From Deinococcales bacterium (lineage in GTDB: Bacteria; Deinococcota; Deinococci; Deinococcales; JAAFIG01), in the NCBI GenBank assembly GCA_025359505.1, contig JANYHH010000018.1:1-34954 (forward strand): DNA of 34,954 bases, given 5' to 3'. The notes beneath the pieces are model-generated. The model was not told the DNA's origin and made no database searches. It was given only the letters and a program-made list of their open reading frames with translations. Shown here in pieces: positions 29,697-34,954 of this stretch (its first letter is position 1; each line of letters begins with the position of its first letter). The translations under genes were made by a program, and so were the position numbers.

Positions 29697-30556
29697 CCCT
29701 TGACCGCGCCAGCGGTCAGCCCAGCGACGATGCGGTGCTGGAAGATCAGTACCAGAATCAGCAGCGGCAGTGTCACGACGACGCTGGCAGCCATGATCTG
29801 ATTCCACGGCAGTTCAAAGCTGCTCGTGCCGCTGAACAGCGCAATCGCCACCGGCACGGTTCTCGAGTTCTCATTGACAGTGAAGGTCAGCGCGAAGAGA
29901 AATTCATTCCAGGCTTGAATGAACGCCAGCAATCCAGCCGTGACCATGCCCGGCGCGATCATCGGTAATAACACCTTGAACAGGGTTTGCGTCGGCGTCG
30001 CGCCGTCGATGAAGGCGGCTTCCTCGAGTTCCATCGGAATTTCGCGCACGAAGCTGGTCAGAATCCAGATCGTAAACGGCAGCGTGAAGAGCATGTACGT
30101 GAAGATCAGTCCGGGGATCGTGTCGTACAGCCCGAGGCTGCGGATCAGTACGAATAAGCCGCCCAGCACGCTGATCGAGGGGAACATCGTCACGGCCAGC
30201 ATCGTGTAATAAATCGGCAGTCGCCCGCGAAACTGGAAGCGCCCAATCGCGTACGCAGCGAAGACGCCGAACAGCAAGGACAGTAATGTCGTACCGCCCG
30301 CCACCAGCAACGAGTTGAGCATGAAGCGCCCGAACGGTTGCGTCGTGAAGATACTCAGGTACGTGCCCCACTGCGGCGTCACCGGGAGGTAACTGATCGG
30401 CGTCTGGAACAACTGATTCGAGGTTTTTAAGGAACTGACAATCGCCCAGTAAAACGGGAACAGCAAATAGAAAATCAGCAGTCCCACGCCGAGCATGAAC
30501 GGGACTCGAGCGACGAAGCGCCGCAGCTTGTTGGGACGCGGGCGGTGCGTCATCAC
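29693..30556 (-). CDS. Sugar ABC transporter permease, MalG type
   Basis: The 287-residue inner-membrane protein has about six helices. The EAA loop, which docks the ATPase, is LEEAAFIDGATPTQTLFKVLLPMIAPG, and the product ends QHRIVAGLTAGAVKG, the normal C-terminus of CUT1-family MalG-like permeases. It pairs with the MalF-type permease upstream (ATGA overlap) and the binding protein. No ATPase gene is present, so a shared MsmK-like ATPase encoded elsewhere is expected. Confidence 0.92.
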   Translation of the reverse strand: MMTHRPRPNKLRRFVARVPFMLGVGLLIFYLLFPFYWAIVSSLKTSNQLFQTPISYLPVTPQWGTYLSIFTTQPFGRFMLNSLLVAGGTTLLSLLFGVFAAYAIGRFQFRGRLPIYYTMLAVTMFPSISVLGGLFVLIRSLGLYDTIPGLIFTYMLFTLPFTIWILTSFVREIPMELEEAAFIDGATPTQTLFKVLLPMIAPGMVTAGLLAFIQAWNEFLFALTFTVNENSRTVPVAIALFSGTSSFELPWNQIMAASVVVTLPLLILVLIFQHRIVAGLTAGAVKG

Positions 30557-31476
30557 TTGACCTCGACTTTCAATGCCACGAGGTACGCGGTGATGTACAT
30601 CGCCAGAATCAAGAAGATGCCCGTCGCCACCGCCGAGCCGTAGCCGAGCGATCCGAAGCTGATCAGTTGCTGGCGGGCGTAGATCGACATGCTGATCGTC
30701 TCCACTTGGCTGCCCGCGACGATGTAGATCATGTCAAAGACCCGCAGCGCGTCCAATGTCCTGAAAATCAGCGCCACCAGCAGACTCGGGCGCAGCAGCG
30801 GCCAGGTGATCCGCCAGAACTGCTGCACTGGACTTGCGCCGTCCACTCGAGCCGCTTCGTAGAGTTCCTTGGGGATGCCCTGCAAACCTGCCAAGAGGAT
30901 CAGCGCCATGAACGGCGTGGTTTTCCAGACATCGATGGCGATGATCGCAGGCATCACGAAGGCGGGTTCAGCCAGCCACGCGACTGGGGCAGTGATGATA
31001 CGCAATTTCATCAGCAGGTCGTTAATCACGCCGTAAACGTCGTTGAACATCCAGCGCCACATCTGGCTCGAGACGACGCCCGGAATCGCCCATGGCACAA
31101 GCATCGCGGTGCGAACCAAGCCGCGCCCGCGAAATTCGCTGTGGACGATCAGTGCGATGATTAAGCCCAGCACGGTCTCAAAAAACACCGAGAAAAACGT
31201 GAAGTTGACCGTGTTCCAGACCGAACGCCACCAGCGCGGATCGGTGAACAAGGCCACGTAATTGTCGAAGCCCACCCACGTCGGTTGCAGCGGAAACTTG
31301 AGGATCGACACGTCGAACAAACTCAGTTGGAACGTGCGAAACAGCGGGTATGCGGCGACCAGCACCAGAATCAGTAAGCTCGGCGCTAAAAAAAGCCACG
31401 CGGTACGCGCCCGCCAAGCGGCCAAGGAAAAGCGTCGCACCCGAGGGACTGGCTTGATGTCGGTGGATTGCTGCAC
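30553..31476 (-). CDS. Sugar ABC transporter permease, MalF type
   Basis: A 307-residue permease beginning after a short basic tail with ARTAWLFLAPSLLILVLVAAYPLFRTFQLSLFD, six helices and the EAA loop LYEAARVDGASPVQQFWRITWPLLRPS. It belongs to the CUT1 group that carries oligosaccharides. I prefer GTG 31476, because GAGGT lies 4 nt upstream. The in-frame ATG 31542 falls inside the intergenic hairpin and would add an unlikely extension. Its stop overlaps the MalG-type start. Confidence 0.9.
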   Translation of the reverse strand: MQQSTDIKPVPRVRRFSLAAWRARTAWLFLAPSLLILVLVAAYPLFRTFQLSLFDVSILKFPLQPTWVGFDNYVALFTDPRWWRSVWNTVNFTFFSVFFETVLGLIIALIVHSEFRGRGLVRTAMLVPWAIPGVVSSQMWRWMFNDVYGVINDLLMKLRIITAPVAWLAEPAFVMPAIIAIDVWKTTPFMALILLAGLQGIPKELYEAARVDGASPVQQFWRITWPLLRPSLLVALIFRTLDALRVFDMIYIVAGSQVETISMSIYARQQLISFGSLGYGSAVATGIFLILAMYITAYLVALKVEVK

Positions 31477-31530
31477 GGCGACCTCGCGTTGCGCTCTCGA
31501 GCCTGTCAGATCGCTCGAGGGTTGAAAACG

Positions 31531-31562
31531 AATCCCGCCCATCCGTAACGGACAGGCGGGAA
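31531..31562 (-). promoter_or_regulatory. Intercistronic hairpin between binding protein and permease genes
   Basis: TCCCGCC (31533-31539) pairs with GGCGGGA (31555-31561); inside, TCCG (31542-31545) pairs with CGGA (31549-31552) across a TAA loop. It begins 18 bp after the binding-protein stop. Such hairpins stabilise the upstream mRNA or partly terminate, giving more binding protein than permease. Confidence 0.65.
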
Positions 31563-31579
31563 TACGGCTTAACTTATCT

Positions 31580-32878
31580 TCACCACTTCGCACCTTTGAT
31601 GCGCTTCAACTCATTTTCCAAATCGCTCATCGCGGCTGCGGCTTTGGCTTTGCCGGTCAGCACGGAGTTCGCGGCGTTCCAGAAGGCTTCGGAGACCCTC
31701 GGGTACTTCGTGGCGGTGACGGTCGTCGGACGCACCACGGCGTTGGCGAAGACATCGTACAGCCGTCCGAGGAACGGGCTGGCTTTCAGCACATCGGCGT
31801 CTTTGTAAACGCTCGGGCGCGATGGGTTGTAGCCACCGACGATGGCGCGTTCCTTTTGCGATTCGGCGCTGGTCAGAAACACCACCAGATCGGCCGCAGC
31901 TTTGGCGTTCTTGGAGAAGCGGTTGACCGACAGGCTGTGACCACCGAAAGTCGCGGCGTTCTTGCCCGTCGCACCGGGGCCACGCGGCAGCACGGTCACG
32001 TCGAACTTACCCTTGATCGGGCTGGTATCGCCGTTGCCCAGCGGGAAGGCGTAAGGCCAGTTACGCATGAACGCGGCGTTGCCCGCCTGCCAGACGCCCC
32101 TAGATTCCTCTTCGCTGTAGGTCGTCACGCCTTTGGGGGAGATCGTGCCAACCCACTTGGCGGCCATATCCAGCGCGGCGATGGCTTGCGGGTTGTTGAC
32201 CGTCACATTGCCCTTGGGGTCGACAATCGTGCCGCCGCCGTGCGAGTAAACCCACTCGAGCGCGTCGCAGGTCAGGCCCTCATACGCCGCGCCCTGCCAG
32301 ACGTAGCCCCAGAAGTTTGGATTGGCTTTCTTCTCGCCAGCCTGAATTTTGGTCGCCATCGTCGTCAGTTGCGCCCATGTGGTCGGTGGGGATTTGTAGC
32401 CGTATTTGGTCAGTAAATCTTTGCGGTAGTACAGCAAACCCGCATCGCCGTACCACGGCAGGTCAACCAGTTTGCCGTCCACGGTGTCGGCTTCGATCAT
32501 GCTGGGGAAAAACTCTTTGATCGTGGCTTCCGGCACGTACTGCTTCAAATCCACGAAGTAATCCGCGAGTAGCCCGGGCCAGATATTCTCGATCTGGTAG
32601 ACATCCACGTCGCTCGAGCCAGCCGAGAGTTGCTGCTGGAACAGCGCGAGGCGTTCGTTGGAGGAAGCGACGTTTGGCACGACCTCGATTTTGTTGCCAG
32701 TCTTGGCGGCCCAGCGCTCGGCGGCTGTTTTACACAGCGCTTGCTGACTACCGACCGTACCGCAGGCGAGTTTGATCGTCACGCCACCCTGCGCGGTGAC
32801 GGTACTGGCCACAAGTGCGGCGATGGCAGCGCCCCCGAGTGCGACAGCGGCAAAAGCGAGTTTCGAAGACCGATTCAT
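31580..32878 (-). CDS. Sugar ABC transporter substrate-binding protein (family 1)
   Basis: The 432-residue product has a signal peptide (LAFAAVALGGAAIAALVASTVTAQ) and no clear lipobox. VTIKLACGTVGSQQALCKTAAERWAAKTGNKIEVV and the LPWYGDAGLLYYRKDLLTKYGYKSPPTTWAQL hinge are typical of trehalose/maltose-type family 1 binding proteins (ThuE/MalE-like). GGHSLSVNRFSKNAKAAADLVVFLTS is the third conserved part. AAGGAGG precedes ATG 32878. It is the first gene of the transport operon. The ligand is probably a di- or oligosaccharide. Confidence 0.92.
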   Translation of the reverse strand: MNRSSKLAFAAVALGGAAIAALVASTVTAQGGVTIKLACGTVGSQQALCKTAAERWAAKTGNKIEVVPNVASSNERLALFQQQLSAGSSDVDVYQIENIWPGLLADYFVDLKQYVPEATIKEFFPSMIEADTVDGKLVDLPWYGDAGLLYYRKDLLTKYGYKSPPTTWAQLTTMATKIQAGEKKANPNFWGYVWQGAAYEGLTCDALEWVYSHGGGTIVDPKGNVTVNNPQAIAALDMAAKWVGTISPKGVTTYSEEESRGVWQAGNAAFMRNWPYAFPLGNGDTSPIKGKFDVTVLPRGPGATGKNAATFGGHSLSVNRFSKNAKAAADLVVFLTSAESQKERAIVGGYNPSRPSVYKDADVLKASPFLGRLYDVFANAVVRPTTVTATKYPRVSEAFWNAANSVLTGKAKAAAAMSDLENELKRIKGAKW

Positions 32879-32911
32879 GGTGTGCCTCCTTGATTTGTAC
32901 GGAACACCACC

Positions 32912-32948
32912 ATAATCTAACAATTGATAACGATTGTCAACAGTTCAT
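32912..32948 (-). promoter_or_regulatory. Transport operon promoter with 10-bp direct-repeat operator
   Basis: On the minus strand TTGACA (32935-32940), 17-bp spacer, GATTAT (32912-32917). On the plus strand three 10-bp units follow in register: AACAATTGAT (32919), AACGATTGTC (32929), AACAGTTCAT (32939). They overlap the spacer and -35 box. The AAC-every-10-bp pattern matches the operator at 27852-27871. Confidence 0.6.
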
Positions 32949-33070
32949 ATCTCGGGCCACGCCTCGAGTGTGCGTTCAACGCTGCGGTGCTCGAGGGTTG
33001 GGAATGCAGGCAGGCGCAAGACCAAAAGCCGGACTGCCCGAGGGTTCGGTGAATATAGCCAAAATCACAG

Positions 33071-33079
33071 TGTTATAAC
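33071..33079 (+). promoter_or_regulatory. Extended -10 promoter of icd
   Basis: TGT followed by TATAAC (33074-33079). No good -35 is seen. The leader would be about 60 nt and contains a GAGGAG ribosome binding site before ATG 33148. Confidence 0.4.
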
Positions 33080-33147
33080 TGTCAGTCAAGGCGCGTTTGC
33101 ATGGTTACGATGCCAAGCGCAGCGCCACACACGAGGAGAATTCACAC

Positions 33148-34611
33148 ATGACCCAAGCAGCCAGCAAAAACACCATCATCACCATTGCAAGGGGCGACGG
33201 CATCGGCCCGGAGATCATGAGCGCCACCCTCGAGATACTGGCCGCTGCCGGAGCGAAGCTCGAGTTTGAAGAAATTCAAATCGGCAAAAGCGTCTACGAG
33301 CGCGGACACTCGAGCGGCATCGAACCGAGCAGTTGGGCTTCCTTGCGCCGCACCAAGGTTTTTTTGAAAGCCCCAATCACCACGCCGCAAGGCGGCGGGT
33401 TTAAGAGCCTCAACGTCACGATCAGAAAAACGCTGGGACTGTACGCCAATGTCCGCCCGTGCGAGAGCTTCGAGCCGTTCGTCGCCACCAAGCACAGCGG
33501 CATCAACCTAGTGATCGTGCGCGAAAACGAGGAAGACCTCTACGCGGGCATCGAGCACCGCCAGACCGACGAAGTGGTGCAGTGCCTCAAATTAATTTCC
33601 CGCCCCGGCACGGAACGGATCGTGCGCTACGCCTTTGAATACGCCAAGCGCCACGGGCGCAAGTTTGTTACCTGCATCACCAAAGACAACATCATGAAGC
33701 TGACCGACGGACTGTTTCACAAAGTCTTCGACGAGCTGGGCGCACAGTACCCCGAGATTAAACAAGACCACATGATCGTCGACATTGGTGCTGCGAAGCT
33801 CGCCAGCGACCCGCAGCGCTTCGACGTGATCCTCGCGCCGAATTTATATGGCGACATCCTGTCCGACATCGCCGCCGAAGTCACCGGCAGCGTCGGACTG
33901 GCGGGCAGCGCCAACGTCGGCGACGAAGTGGCAATGTTTGAAGCCGTCCACGGCAGCGCCCCGGACATCGCCGGGCAGAACCTCGCCAATCCCAGCGGCT
34001 TACTCAACGCGGCCGTGCTGATGCTCGTCCACATCGGGCAACCCGAGATCGCCGCCACCATCAAAAACGCGTGGCTGCTGACCCTCGAGCAAGGCATTCA
34101 CACCGGCGATATTTACGACGAGACCGTCAGCAAGCAGCGCGTCGGCACGAAAGAATTCGCCAAAGCCGTAATCGGCAACCTCGGGCAACTCCCGCAGCAT
34201 CTGCCCGTGCAAGCCTACGACTCGAGCGACACTGACCGGCCCACGCACGCCAAGCTCGAGCGTCGCCTGCCCGCCCGCAAGGAAACCGTCGGCGTGGACG
34301 TGTTCGTCAATTGGCGCGGCGACACGGCCGAGGATCTAGCCGTGCAACTGCAACGCGCGAATCTCGAGCATTTGAAACTGACGATGATTACCAACCGGGG
34401 CGTCAAGGTCTGGCCCGGCGGCTTCCCCGAGACCTTTCGCACCGACCATTGGCGCGGGCGTTTTAGCGTGCCGGAAGGTTTGAGCGTCTCGCACGAAGAT
34501 ATTGTCAGGTTGCTGAGTCGCGTCGCGCTCGAGGGGCTGGACTTCATCAAAACCGAGAACCTGTGTACCTTTGACGGCGAGCCGGGATTCTCGCTCGGGC
34601 AAGGGCAGTAA
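33148..34611 (+). CDS. icd: Isocitrate dehydrogenase, NADP-type with C-terminal extension
   Basis: The 487-residue enzyme oxidatively decarboxylates isocitrate to 2-oxoglutarate in the TCA cycle. ITIARGDGIGPEI opens the fold. The substrate loop is FKSLNVTIRKTLGLYANVRP with Ser87, Asn89, Arg93 and Arg103. RENEEDLYAGIEH, VTCITKDNIMKLTDG (Lys) and APNLYGDILSDIAAEVTGSVG (metal Asp) follow. EAVHGSAPDIAG and NPSGLLNAAVLML are the coenzyme part. About 130 extra C-terminal residues (from the KLERRLPARKETVGVDVFVNWRG region) form the additional domain seen in Thermus-type enzymes of about 490 residues. Coenzyme choice is inferred from the family. Confidence 0.93.
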   Translation: MTQAASKNTIITIARGDGIGPEIMSATLEILAAAGAKLEFEEIQIGKSVYERGHSSGIEPSSWASLRRTKVFLKAPITTPQGGGFKSLNVTIRKTLGLYANVRPCESFEPFVATKHSGINLVIVRENEEDLYAGIEHRQTDEVVQCLKLISRPGTERIVRYAFEYAKRHGRKFVTCITKDNIMKLTDGLFHKVFDELGAQYPEIKQDHMIVDIGAAKLASDPQRFDVILAPNLYGDILSDIAAEVTGSVGLAGSANVGDEVAMFEAVHGSAPDIAGQNLANPSGLLNAAVLMLVHIGQPEIAATIKNAWLLTLEQGIHTGDIYDETVSKQRVGTKEFAKAVIGNLGQLPQHLPVQAYDSSDTDRPTHAKLERRLPARKETVGVDVFVNWRGDTAEDLAVQLQRANLEHLKLTMITNRGVKVWPGGFPETFRTDHWRGRFSVPEGLSVSHEDIVRLLSRVALEGLDFIKTENLCTFDGEPGFSLGQGQ

Positions 34612-34680
34612 GGCGTCTCGAGCAGTTTTGGGGTCTCGAGCCTCGAGTTTTGATTTCGATGCAGTAATCGTTCCCGTGTT

Positions 34681-34954
34681 GCACCGGGCGAACACGAGGT
34701 TCGCCCCTACGGGATGTGTGGGACGCAGCGGACGTTGGGGCGTTGCTCGAGAGAAATTTTAATGGCTCGAGGGTGTGATTTTCCTCGAGCCGATTTGATT
34801 GGGAATGCGACGATCGTCTTCGCGTCGCACGGGCGAGGCGCACCTCGCCCCTACGGGATTTTTTGGGACGCAGTGGTTGTTCTCGCGTTGCACGGGGCGA
34901 AGCGCCCAAGCCCGCAAGCGATCCTGCCCGCAAGGTGCACGGTTAGGATCAAGA
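34681..34954 (+). repeat. Cluster of three CTACG-family hairpin cassettes
   Basis: Copy 6: GCACC, GGGCGAAC (34686-34693), ACGA, GTTCGCCC (34699-34706), CTACGGGA. Copy 7: GCAC, GGGCGAGG (34831-34838), CGCA, CCTCGCCC (34843-34850), CTACGGGA. Copy 8 (34890-34907) is partial: GCACGGGGCGAAGCGCCC. After copies 6 and 7 comes TGGGACGCAG(C/T)GG, and copies 6 and 8 are preceded by CG(T/C)GTTGCAC or CGCGTTGCAC. No gene is seen from 34612 to the window end; the remaining spacer contains several CTCGAG sites. Confidence 0.8.

Noticed and set aside
1..34954. Restriction-modification explanation for CTCGAG
   Set aside because: A restriction system would normally lower, not raise, the frequency of its site, and no methylase or nuclease for it is encoded in this window; a solitary methyltransferase elsewhere remains possible.

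Overview
The window reads as chromosome of a GC-rich bacterium, most likely a member of Deinococcota or a close relative. This is inference from gene content: a futalosine-pathway menaquinone gene (mqnD), a DUF4384 secreted protein, a type II isocitrate dehydrogenase with a C-terminal extension, and a dozen genes with a TANNNT -10 box 5-8 nt before the start codon and no ribosome binding site (leaderless style). The most striking property of the DNA is the palindrome CTCGAG. In the stretches I counted it occurs about once per 100 bp (8 in 2041-3000, 14 in 14401-15600), in all three codon phases and between genes, where roughly 0.3 per kb is expected. It behaves like a highly iterated palindrome such as cyanobacterial HIP1.

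Region 1 (1-9435) is accessory. It opens with an AT-rich island lacking CTCGAG, a GC-rich gene remnant and an Imm22-like immunity gene. serA follows, then a run of toxin-antitoxin genes: a lone Phd antitoxin, hicAB with a nonsense codon in hicA, and higBA with a third small gene. Mixed in are a twice-frameshifted methyltransferase, a 5'-truncated APH-type phosphotransferase remnant, an S4-domain protein, a SnoaL-like lipoprotein and small unknowns.

Region 2 (9436-21448) is ordinary housekeeping and small-molecule work: two MFS exporters around an XRE-cupin regulator; mqnD coupled to a peptidoglycan amidase; an FAD oxidoreductase; a TetR regulator with a visible operator, followed by two hotdog thioesterases and a HAD phosphatase; a SnoaL-GNAT pair; a 22-bp tandem repeat array; a DUF4384 secreted protein with a strong terminator; and a beta-hydroxyacid dehydrogenase.

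Region 3 (21467-32948) looks like one sugar-use locus. A minus-strand operon reads cupin phosphoglucose isomerase, cupin mannose-6-P isomerase-like protein, a 593-aa class I mannose-6-P isomerase with an extra N-terminal domain, a BadF-type sugar kinase, then a GH13 glycosidase. A divergent DeoR regulator sits at its head. A second minus-strand operon encodes a sugar-binding protein, two ABC permeases and a short-chain dehydrogenase. Both promoters carry AAC-headed 10-bp direct repeats, suggesting joint control by the DeoR protein. The likely flow is uptake of an oligosaccharide, hydrolysis inside the cell, phosphorylation, and isomerisation to fructose-6-P.

Region 4 (33148-34954) holds isocitrate dehydrogenase followed by a cluster of hairpin repeats. 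Those belong to a family dispersed through the window whose stems differ in sequence but stay paired, flanked by a constant CTACG.
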